A stretch of 64,000 nucleotides of DNA, from positions 3,720,001 through 3,784,000 of the forward strand of contig OZ241894.1 of the NCBI GenBank assembly GCA_965203575.1, read 5' to 3'. Under the pieces are notes generated by a model, which did not search any database, was not told where the DNA came from, and was given only the letters and a program-made list of their open reading frames with translations. The translations under genes were made by a program, and so were the position numbers. Below, piece by piece: positions 41,973-49,201 of the stretch (positions are counted from its first letter, which is position 1; each line of letters opens with the position of its first letter). The stretch comes from Aldehydirespirator sp965203575. GTDB taxonomy: Bacteria; Actinomycetota; Acidimicrobiia; Acidimicrobiales; Aldehydirespiratoraceae.

Positions 41973-42787
41973 TCGTCCAGCCGCCCGCCAGCGGCGCCGC
42001 CGACGCCGCTCACTTCGTGATCGCCATGCACCAGCACACCGCCTTCGCGGGCTCGCTGGCCGCCGACTTCGGCAATGACGCCTTCGCCGGCCTGGAGCCG
42101 GCCGAGCCCATGCAGTACATCGTCGACCACCACGACGCGGGCTGGGCCGACCTCGACGCCCGCGCCCCCCAGAACCCCGACACCGGGCTCCCCTACAACC
42201 TGACGGCCACCCCGCTGGCCCAGATCGTGGCCACCTCGGCCGGGTCGCCGCAGTTCAACGAGGCCCACCATCCCTTCAGCGGCGTCATCTCGTCGATGCA
42301 CACCTACGGGCTGTACTGCGGCCGCTACGGGCTCAGCGACAAGATCTTCCTGGACATGATCGGTGACGACATGCGCCCCGAGGTGGACGCCATGCTGGAG
42401 GCCGAGGAGAGCCGCCAGCACCGGCTCAAGCAGGACCTGGCCGGCGACGACGCGGGCCTCGCCGACGAGGACTTCATCTTCAACGCCTACAAGCAGCTCC
42501 AGTTCTTCGACACGCTGTCGCTGTACTTCCACCTGGTGCCGGAGGGCGAGCGGGGCGCCGCGGAGTTCCACAACGTGCCCCGGGCGGTCGGCGACGACGT
42601 GACCGTCTCGGTGATCGAGCGTCCCGGCGCGGTGTACGAGGTCGATCCCTACCCGTTCGCCACCGATGGGCTGGAAGTGGCCACCGAGGGCCGGTACCTG
42701 GCTCCCCAGCCGCCCGGCACCGACCTCGGCCCGGTGCTGGCGGCCACGCCGGTGGACACCCAGACGGTGCATCTCGTGCGGGCGTGA
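41969..42787 (+). CDS. DUF3891-family protein (HD-like)
   Basis: The 272-residue protein contains AMHQHTAFAGSLAADFGND, IVDHHDAGW and SMHTYGLY, a pattern of conserved His/Asp residues known from DUF3891 proteins. The paired histidines and aspartates suggest a metal site as in HD-domain hydrolases. It is coupled by 4-bp overlaps to lipocalin-like genes on both sides. Its activity is unknown; a metal-dependent hydrolase or dechelation step is conceivable. Confidence 0.7.
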   Translation: MIVQPPASGAADAAHFVIAMHQHTAFAGSLAADFGNDAFAGLEPAEPMQYIVDHHDAGWADLDARAPQNPDTGLPYNLTATPLAQIVATSAGSPQFNEAHHPFSGVISSMHTYGLYCGRYGLSDKIFLDMIGDDMRPEVDAMLEAEESRQHRLKQDLAGDDAGLADEDFIFNAYKQLQFFDTLSLYFHLVPEGERGAAEFHNVPRAVGDDVTVSVIERPGAVYEVDPYPFATDGLEVATEGRYLAPQPPGTDLGPVLAATPVDTQTVHLVRA

Positions 42788-43710
42788 ACGGAGGCTCCTT
42801 CTCCCAGGGGCTCGGCGAGTGGATCGGATCGGCCGAGGTCTACGACGGCAGCGGCCGCTTCGCCGGTATGGGCCGCGACATCCGCACGGTGCAGGCCACC
42901 GACCCTGCCGGCCTGGTCACGGTGGAGGTGACCTTCGAGGGGCCGTTCTCGCTGTCGGGGATGTACACCATCGCCGATCACGGCTCGCACCGGACCTACG
43001 AGGGCCCGCTGAACCTCGGCTTCGCCGAGGTGCTGGGGGACGGCCTGATCGCGGCCCGCAACTACTGGCCGAGCCTGGGCCTCTCGCAGCGGTTCTTCCT
43101 GATGGTGCTGCCCGGCGGCGACCACCAGCTGTCGCTGGCGCTGCTGAGCCGGGGCGACCAGCTCCGCTGGACGGTCGTCGGCGAGTACCGGCGCCGGCCC
43201 CAAGCCTCGCAGGACCCGCCGCCTGCGGTGGAGCCGATCGACCCCGCGGCGGTGAGCGACGACCCGACCGCGGGCCGGGGCCGGCTCCTGCTGCTGCGCC
43301 CGGGCCGATGGTCGGGCCGGCTGCACCGCCTCGGCGCCGGGCTGGAACCGTCCGGCACGGTCGACTACGTCGAGACGGTCGCCGCCTCGGCAGACCGCCC
43401 TGCCGAGCAAGCCAGCGAGGCGCTGGCAGTGGAGTTGTCGGGGCTCGACTTCGCCCCGGATGCGTCGTTCGTGCTGGAGTCCGACGGGTGGACGGCGTGG
43501 ACCCCGGCCGGCGATCTCGCCGGCAGCGCGGCCCTGAGCGGCGGCCGGGGCCTGAGCGGGCACTTCCACAACGATCCGGCCGGATGCCGGGTGTGGCGCC
43601 GGGAGGTCGCCTCGCTGGACGGCTCGACCAAGGCCGTCCTGCACATCTGGTACCGGGGTGAGGAGCGGCTCGGCGCGCTCTACGGCACCCTGGCCTTCGA
43701 TCCGCCATGA
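42784..43710 (+). CDS. two-domain lipocalin-like protein
   Basis: The 308-residue protein appears to contain two beta-barrel repeats. The first starts GEWIGSAEVYDGSGRFAG and includes YEGPLNLGFAEVLGDGL; the second starts near residue 176 (RPGRWSGRLHRLG) and ends LYGTLAFDPP. The G-X-W opening and the end pattern are shared with the proteins at 43707 and 44388. It starts at a GTG that overlaps the previous stop. No signal peptide is present, so it acts in the cytoplasm. Ligand unknown. Confidence 0.55.
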   Translation: MNGGSFSQGLGEWIGSAEVYDGSGRFAGMGRDIRTVQATDPAGLVTVEVTFEGPFSLSGMYTIADHGSHRTYEGPLNLGFAEVLGDGLIAARNYWPSLGLSQRFFLMVLPGGDHQLSLALLSRGDQLRWTVVGEYRRRPQASQDPPPAVEPIDPAAVSDDPTAGRGRLLLLRPGRWSGRLHRLGAGLEPSGTVDYVETVAASADRPAEQASEALAVELSGLDFAPDASFVLESDGWTAWTPAGDLAGSAALSGGRGLSGHFHNDPAGCRVWRREVASLDGSTKAVLHIWYRGEERLGALYGTLAFDPP

Positions 43711-44381
43711 GCAAGGGCAGCGGCACGGGCCGCGATCCGTTCTCCGGCGCCTGGCTGGTCACCGAGCACGTCTACGACCCTGACGGCACCTACCGGGGTT
43801 CGGTGGCCCAGCGCCGCCGCGTCGAGCCGGCGCGCGACGGCAGGCTCCGGGTGGTCCAGCACTGCGAGCCGTCGCCGGACCTGGACGGGCACCCCATGGC
43901 GGCCTTCGCCGGGGACTGGATCTTCGAACTCGAGGTGGACGGACCCCGGCGCCGGTACCTCGGCCCCGACGTGATGGGCGCGGCGACCGAGTGGCAGCCC
44001 GGGACCATGACCGGGCGGGGAATCTGGCCCCGGTTCGGTTACGAGTTCGAGTCCTACAGCGTCCTGGTCGCTTCCGACCGCCAGCTCACCGGCGGCTTCT
44101 TCTCGCTGGCCGGGCGGTCGGTGGCCGACATCGTCGGGGTGGCCGTCCCGGAGTCGTCCGGGGTCGAGCCCCGCCTCGACCTGTCGGCGCCGGCGCCCCC
44201 GGCGGACGACCGCTGGCCGCTGCGCCGGACGGTCGGACCCCTCCTGGCGGCGGTCGGTCAGCCGTCGCCGCTGCGCCGACGGCGGCTGTGGGCGATGCGT
44301 GACCCGATCAGCGGCTCCGGCTTCGAACTGGTCGAGGACGCCAGCGCGCACGGCCGCGTCGTGTCGGTGAACGTGGGCTGA
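43707..44381 (+). CDS. lipocalin-like protein
   Basis: This 224-residue protein shares the family style: SGAWLVTEHVYDPDGTYRG at the start, RRRYLGPDVMGAATEW in the middle, and a shorter second part ending MRDPISGSGFELVEDAS. The ATG overlaps the preceding stop as ATGA, and it is the last gene of the rightward unit. It converges on the related gene at 44388. Cytoplasmic; function unknown. Confidence 0.55.
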   Translation: MSKGSGTGRDPFSGAWLVTEHVYDPDGTYRGSVAQRRRVEPARDGRLRVVQHCEPSPDLDGHPMAAFAGDWIFELEVDGPRRRYLGPDVMGAATEWQPGTMTGRGIWPRFGYEFESYSVLVASDRQLTGGFFSLAGRSVADIVGVAVPESSGVEPRLDLSAPAPPADDRWPLRRTVGPLLAAVGQPSPLRRRRLWAMRDPISGSGFELVEDASAHGRVVSVNVG

Positions 44382-44387
44382 CGCTCC

Positions 44388-45329
44388 CTAGCCGTCCGGC
44401 GACCAGGTGAGGGCGCCGAAGACGACGTCGGTCATGCGGTCGCCGTCGTACAGCTTCCAGACGGCTGCCAGGGTGTAGTCGCGGTCGATTATGAACTCGC
44501 GGCCCTTGACCTTGAAGGCCTCGCGGGCGTGGTGCTGGGTGGTGTACAGGGCCCGTCCGTAGGCCAGAGCGTTTCCCCACAGATCGGGGCCGTCATAGGT
44601 GTGGCGGTTGCCGTTTGACCGGGTGCGCACGTACGTGAATGACCGGTCGATCTGCCCGGACATCTCCCACCGCTGGGTGGCCCGCACCAGGTCGATCGGG
44701 TCGTGGCGGATGCGGACATCGACTCGGCCCCGTGGCTGCTGGTCGGCCCCGAACACCTCACAGGAGCCGGCCCACTCGCCGCCTCTGCGGTCGGGCAGGG
44801 TGTGGGGCCAGGCGGCCATCTGCTGCTCGGTCTCCAGGTGGGCGTCGATGCGGGCCTTGGTCTCGGGGTTGGTGTCGTAGTCGTGGGCGTTCAGGTACAC
44901 CCCGTTGAACACCGAGAAGATGGTGGGCCCCTCGTACAGCAGCGACGAGTACACCTGGGTCACGCCGTCGGCCAGGATCTGGTTCATGGTGTTGAGGTCG
45001 GCCCGCCAGCCCGGCGCGTAGTAGTGCGAGTCCACCAGCGAGCCGTAGGGGTGACCGGCGCCGTAGAAGTCGGGGCCCCGGTAGATCCGGTTGTCGCCCT
45101 GGTCGTCCACCCCGAACTCGAAGTCCTTGATCTCGAAGCGGTTGCGCAGCGGGCCGGTGTTCATGAAGTTGCACTGCATCCAGTAGGTGACCCTGCCGTC
45201 GGCGAACACGCTGGCCCGGCTGACCTTGTTGAACCCGGTGTGGCTGCCGTCGGCGTCGAACACCGACGGCAGGCCGTACCACTCACCGGTGATGCGCTGC
45301 TGCCACTCGGAGGCTTGGGACTCGGTCAT
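44388..45329 (-). CDS. two-domain lipocalin-like protein
   Basis: The 313-residue protein has two barrel-like repeats, opening with ITGEWYGLPSVFDADGSHTG and, near residue 195, GEWAGSCEVFGADQQPRG. Both carry a YRGPDFYG/YDGPDLWG-type segment, and it ends VFGALTWSPDG. It is the last gene of the leftward unit with the RCCR-like, Rieske and bilin-reductase-like genes. This makes it the best candidate for a tetrapyrrole-binding partner among the four paralogues. Function is inferred from context only. Confidence 0.58.
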   Translation of the reverse strand: MTESQASEWQQRITGEWYGLPSVFDADGSHTGFNKVSRASVFADGRVTYWMQCNFMNTGPLRNRFEIKDFEFGVDDQGDNRIYRGPDFYGAGHPYGSLVDSHYYAPGWRADLNTMNQILADGVTQVYSSLLYEGPTIFSVFNGVYLNAHDYDTNPETKARIDAHLETEQQMAAWPHTLPDRRGGEWAGSCEVFGADQQPRGRVDVRIRHDPIDLVRATQRWEMSGQIDRSFTYVRTRSNGNRHTYDGPDLWGNALAYGRALYTTQHHAREAFKVKGREFIIDRDYTLAAVWKLYDGDRMTDVVFGALTWSPDG

Positions 45330-45377
45330 GTCTGCCGCCGCTCGGAGGCTTCGGTCTTGCTCATGGGGGACTCCGTT

Positions 45378-46097
45378 CTAGGTGCGGGCCGCGGTCTTGA
45401 GGCTGTCGCGGATGCGGGCGCTCACGTCGGGGCCGAGCAGTTGGTCCACCCGGGCCCACACCGGGTCGACGTCGGGGTTGAACAGGGCGGCCCGGTGGCG
45501 GGCGTCCCGCTCGGCGAGCTGCTCGGCGGTGGTGCCGTCGAGCACGCCGTCGGGCACGCCGTCGACCACCAGGTCGAGCCAGTGGTCACGGTAGGCGGCC
45601 ACCGTGCCGAACACCGCCCGGAAGCCGTCCTCGTCGGCCCGGTGGGCCAGCATCCACGCCGACATGAGTTGCCACTGGCGCCGCGACAGGTGGGCGGGGG
45701 TCAGCCCGTCTATCTCGGCGGCCTGGCTGTGGGCGTCGGTGAGCGGCACGAAGCAGTGGTCGATGTAGGCCAGGCTGGCTCCGGGGTCGACCCGGGGCAT
45801 GAGGTCGAGGTGGAAGGCGTAGTGGGGCCCGGCCAGCACCGAGTCCACCGTGAAGTGGGGCACCGCGCTGTCGGGCGGGGTGAACGCGAAGCACATGTGG
45901 CTGTCGAGCCCGAAGGCCTCGACGGTCATGGACACGTACACCAGGGCGGCCACCCCGTCGCGGGCCAGCACCCGGTGCACGCCCACCGGCGACCCGTCCA
46001 TGGCCGAGGCCAGCGGCACGGACTCGGCCTCCTCGAGCTCCAGCCGGGCCGCGATGGCCTCCACCGTGCCCAGGCACAGGTCGGCAGAAAGGCTCAT
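45378..46097 (-). CDS. bilin-reductase-like protein (FDBR/RCCR fold, tentative)
   Basis: In this 239-residue protein the central pattern of strands VGVHRVLARDG, DSHMCFAFTPPDSAVPHFTVD, YAFHLDLMPRVD and AYIDHCFVPLT resembles the ferredoxin-dependent bilin reductase core (P-X-F-G-X-D followed by a D-L-Q-P-like strand). The protein lacks Rieske, flavin or nucleotide motifs. It lies between the Rieske oxygenase and a lipocalin-like gene in one leftward unit. It could reduce an open-chain tetrapyrrole after the RCCR step. This call is weaker than that for the RCCR-like neighbour. Confidence 0.5.
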   Translation of the reverse strand: MSLSADLCLGTVEAIAARLELEEAESVPLASAMDGSPVGVHRVLARDGVAALVYVSMTVEAFGLDSHMCFAFTPPDSAVPHFTVDSVLAGPHYAFHLDLMPRVDPGASLAYIDHCFVPLTDAHSQAAEIDGLTPAHLSRRQWQLMSAWMLAHRADEDGFRAVFGTVAAYRDHWLDLVVDGVPDGVLDGTTAEQLAERDARHRAALFNPDVDPVWARVDQLLGPDVSARIRDSLKTAART

Positions 46098-46143
46098 GCG
46101 CCCGCTCCGGTCACAATCGGCGGCCCGGGGGCCTGCCCGAGGC

Positions 46144-47295
46144 TCATGCGTCCGCTCCGGTGGCGGCCGATCCGACTGTGGGGAACACCCAGGCGCTGGC
46201 CATCTCGGGCTCGGCGGCCCGGGCCGGCGACGGGATCACCGCCGCGGCCCGCCTGGACTCCTCGTCGGTCGGGGCGGCCAGCCCCAGGCCCTTGTCCAGC
46301 TGCTCCTGGCGCCAGCGCCGGTAGGCCAGCTGGATGGAGTCGGACTTGACGTGCAGCTCGGCCGACAGGTCGAAGGGCAGCAGCTCGGGCCGCTGACCCT
46401 CCACGGTCGGCTGGTCCTCCCGGAAGATCTTGAGGGTGCGCTTGTGGGAGTCCTTGTCGGCCCAGCCCCCGGTGAAGAACGAGCGCATCATGCAGAACTT
46501 CGACACCGTGACGTGCTCGTCGAGGGGCACCGCGGCGGTGAACAGGCGCATGTCCCCCATCGGCAGGCGCACGATCAGCAGCGACACGTTGGGGGGATAG
46601 AAGCCGGTGGAGGTGCGCACCGGCGGGCGCTCCTTCTTGGCGATGAGCCGCCATATCCCCGACGGAAGGGGCGGCTTGAGATCGACGGTGGCGCTCACCG
46701 ACGCCAGGTGGCCGTTGTGGCGGACCTCCTCGAGGTCGAAGTCCTGGATCTCCGGCTCGTCGCGGTTGCCGAACGACCCGGCGTGCACGAACGGGGTGTG
46801 GGCGATGTCGATGGCGTTCTCCAGCACCCGGTCGTAGTTGGCGTTCCAGGTGAACTCGCCCTGCACGGCCCGGAACCCCTCGGCCCGGGCCTCGGTGTGC
46901 AGCTCCATGCCGTACAGCTCCGGCAGCGGCGGCCGCTGCTCGGCGGCCAGGTCGCCCAGGAACACCCACACGAAGCCGTAGCGCTCCACGCAGGGGTAGG
47001 TGTCGATGCGGGCCTTGCGCGGGATGGGCAGATCGGGACGGTTGGCCGGGATCTCCACGCACGCGCCCTCGGTGTCGTAGCGCCAGCCGTGATACGGGCA
47101 CCGCACGCAGTCGCCGACCACCTCGCCGCCCGCCAGCGACCCGCCCCGGTGCACGCACAGGTCGGACTGGGCGTTGACGGTGCCGTTGGGGCTGCGCCAC
47201 AGCACTAGGTCGTGGCCGTGGACCTTCACCTGAAGGGGCCGGTCGCCGACCTGCGAGCCGAATTCGACGGCGTACCAGTGGTTCTTGATGAGCAT
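46144..47295 (-). CDS. Rieske non-heme iron oxygenase, candidate PAO-like
   Basis: The 383-residue protein has a Rieske 2Fe-2S site Cys47-X-His49 and Cys66-X2-His69 (LCVHRGG, CPYHGW), and a mononuclear iron site Asp163-X2-His166-X4-His171 with Asn160 before it (ENAIDIAHTPFVH). This is the oxygenase alpha-subunit plan shared by aromatic hydroxylases and plant pheophorbide a oxygenase (PAO). There is no beta subunit and no nearby ferredoxin or reductase gene. The RCCR-like gene directly upstream (21 bp) repeats the plant PAO/RCCR pairing. Rieske family is certain; ring-opening of a tetrapyrrole is inferred. Confidence 0.85.
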   Translation of the reverse strand: MLIKNHWYAVEFGSQVGDRPLQVKVHGHDLVLWRSPNGTVNAQSDLCVHRGGSLAGGEVVGDCVRCPYHGWRYDTEGACVEIPANRPDLPIPRKARIDTYPCVERYGFVWVFLGDLAAEQRPPLPELYGMELHTEARAEGFRAVQGEFTWNANYDRVLENAIDIAHTPFVHAGSFGNRDEPEIQDFDLEEVRHNGHLASVSATVDLKPPLPSGIWRLIAKKERPPVRTSTGFYPPNVSLLIVRLPMGDMRLFTAAVPLDEHVTVSKFCMMRSFFTGGWADKDSHKRTLKIFREDQPTVEGQRPELLPFDLSAELHVKSDSIQLAYRRWRQEQLDKGLGLAAPTDEESRRAAAVIPSPARAAEPEMASAWVFPTVGSAATGADA

Positions 47296-47316
47296 GGGGA
47301 GCCTCCCTGTGTGCTC

Positions 47317-48129
47317 TCAGCTCGGTCGGGGCAGCACCCGGTCGCCGCCCCAGAGGGCCCGCACCAGGCGGTCGCACATCTCGGGGCCGAAGAACCGCAC
47401 CCCCATCACGTTGGCCGGGTCGCGCTCGGCGATGGTGCGCCGCCGGGCCAGGTCGTCGGCGGCCAGGCGCTCGCGGCGCTCATACCGCACGGGCTCGGCC
47501 TCGTCCACCCAGCGGAGCCACTGGTCGACCCGGCGGTGGGCCAGCCCGCGCACCTGCTCGAGCCGGGCCTCGTCGTGGGTGATCCCGGGGGTGGTGAAGC
47601 ACACCGCGGTGTGGCTGAGGGCCTGGCGGATGTAGAGCTCCCGCGATGTGAACGTCGACAGCCCCGGGTCGGCTCGCAGCTCCAGGAACTCCTCGTTGAG
47701 CGGCTCCCAGTACTTGTCGAGCGCTTCCGTGTCGAGCATGAGGTCCGAGCGGGGGTTGTAGTCGATGTAGAACCAGAGGTCGGGCAGGGTGCCCCAGGCG
47801 ATCCCGAGGTGGGGCACGTCGATGTGGGGGCCGAGCCAGGCGGTGACGTGCATGTTGGTGAACCCCAGCGGCGGGTTGCCGATCCACGAGTGGATCAGCC
47901 AGTCGATCTCCGGTCCGGCGTAGGCCGCCAGCCGCCCCGCGGGGTACTCGGCCTCGCCCCGGTACGACTCCAGGTCGTCGGTGCTGGGGTCGCGGGCCAG
48001 CTCGAAGCGGGACTGGAGCTTGTCCATGAGCTCGCCGGTGATCGACCACAGCCGGTCGAACGTCGCGGTGGCGTCGGTCGGACCGGCCTGATCAAAAATG
48101 TCCTGGACGCCCTTCAACGTCTCGCGCAT
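47317..48129 (-). CDS. red chlorophyll catabolite reductase (RCCR)-like protein
   Basis: The 270-residue protein follows plant RCCR block by block: EIDWLIHSWIGN (plant VDFVLGSWIHC), FTNMHVTAWLGPHIDVPHL, LWFYIDYNPRSDLML (plant LVLILDLPHRKDLVL), ELYIRQALSHTAV, RVDQWLRWVDE and VRFFGPEMCDRLVRAL near the end. RCCR is a ferredoxin-dependent reductase that converts red chlorophyll catabolite, the PAO product, to a fluorescent catabolite. The gene starts 29 bp from operator motif D and leads the unit that contains the Rieske oxygenase. The comparison is from memory and should be tested by profile search. Confidence 0.75.
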   Translation of the reverse strand: MRETLKGVQDIFDQAGPTDATATFDRLWSITGELMDKLQSRFELARDPSTDDLESYRGEAEYPAGRLAAYAGPEIDWLIHSWIGNPPLGFTNMHVTAWLGPHIDVPHLGIAWGTLPDLWFYIDYNPRSDLMLDTEALDKYWEPLNEEFLELRADPGLSTFTSRELYIRQALSHTAVCFTTPGITHDEARLEQVRGLAHRRVDQWLRWVDEAEPVRYERRERLAADDLARRRTIAERDPANVMGVRFFGPEMCDRLVRALWGGDRVLPRPS

Positions 48130-48157
48130 GGATTCTCCGGCCATCTGGGCAGCTAGT

Positions 48158-48182
48158 GTTCCGTCGACAGGAACAGCGTTTC
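48158..48182. promoter_or_regulatory. operator motif D (IclR-type), divergent promoter
   Basis: GTTCCGTCGACAGGAAC with GTTTC three bases later lies between the RCCR-like gene (leftward) and the CitE-like gene (rightward). It matches motifs A-C and E in every defined position. Confidence 0.75.
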
Positions 48183-48256
48183 GTTCTACTGACAGTATGG
48201 GCGAGCCCCCACCAGCGTCAACCCCCTGAAGCAGGCCGCTAGGAGCCGATACCGCC

Positions 48257-49075
48257 ATGACCCGCACCTCCCTGTACGTTCCCGGCGACACCCCGGAGCG
48301 CTTCGACAAGGCCCTGGCCTCGGGAGCCGACGCGGTGATCTGCGACCTGGAGGACGCGGTGGCCGAGGCGGCCAAGCCGGCCGCCCGGGAGGCGGTGGCG
48401 GGCTGGCTGCGAGCCAACTCAGGCGCGCCGGTATGGGTGCGGGTCAACAACCGTCCCGACCTGCTCGACGTCGACGCCGCCATGGTCCGGTCGCTGGTGG
48501 CCGACGGCGTCGGCCTGGCCGGGGTGGTCGTGCCCAAGGCCGACCCCGACGCTTGTGCGACCGACTTCGGCGGATGCCCGGTCATGGCGCTCATCGAGTC
48601 GGCCGAGGGCGTGTTCAAGGTGTACGAGGTCGCCTCGGTTCCCGGGGTGGTACGCCTGGCCCTGGGCGAGGCCGACCTGGCCGCCGACATGGGCATGATG
48701 CCGTCGCCCGACGGGTTGGAGATGTGGCCGATCCGCACCCGGGTGGTGGTGGCTTCGGTGGGGGTCGGGCTGATCGCGCCGTGCGGGCCGGTGTTCACCG
48801 ACCTCGACGACACCGAGGGGCTGGCGGCCACCAGCGAGTCGCTGCGTCGCCTCGGCTTCGGCGGGCGGTCGGTGATCCACCCCAAGCAGGTGGCCGCGGT
48901 CAACGCGGCCTTCACCCCGACGGCGGAGGAGGTCGCCCATGCTGAGGCGGTGATGGCCGAGCTGGAGGCGGCCACCGACGAGGGACGGGGAGTGGCCGTG
49001 CTGGACGGCAAGTTCATCGACGCCGCGGTGATACGCCAGGCCCGCTCGGTGCTGGCCCGGGTGCCCGACCGCTAG
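48257..49075 (+). CDS. HpcH/HpaI-CitE family lyase
   Basis: The 272-residue TIM-barrel protein shows the CitE-type features SLYVPGDTPERFDKAL, GADAVICDLEDAV, VWVRVNN, the metal ligand Glu in LIESAEGV and Asp in GEADLAADMG, and the late motif GFGGRSVIHPKQV. Relatives cleave citramalyl-CoA, malyl-CoA or citryl-ACP to an acyl thioester and a keto acid. With two CoA-transferases in the regulon, it is a candidate for cleaving an alkylmalyl-CoA. A single gene after operator motif D. Confidence 0.85.
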   Translation: MTRTSLYVPGDTPERFDKALASGADAVICDLEDAVAEAAKPAAREAVAGWLRANSGAPVWVRVNNRPDLLDVDAAMVRSLVADGVGLAGVVVPKADPDACATDFGGCPVMALIESAEGVFKVYEVASVPGVVRLALGEADLAADMGMMPSPDGLEMWPIRTRVVVASVGVGLIAPCGPVFTDLDDTEGLAATSESLRRLGFGGRSVIHPKQVAAVNAAFTPTAEEVAHAEAVMAELEAATDEGRGVAVLDGKFIDAAVIRQARSVLARVPDR

Positions 49076-49201
49076 GCGCCACGAACACTCGCGGGCAGGT
49101 GCAAGCCCGTCACGTCGGGGCAAGATCATTCCCGCTCCTGTTCGCTGCGCTCACGGGCCGCTCGGGCCACGGCCTCGCCCGTATGGACCGGATTCGCGCG
49201 G

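Noticed and set aside
46144..47295. Treating the Rieske enzyme simply as an aromatic ring dioxygenase
   Set aside because: No beta subunit, ferredoxin, reductase or ring-cleavage dioxygenase is nearby, while an RCCR-like gene is adjacent; kept as the alternative explanation rather than the main call.
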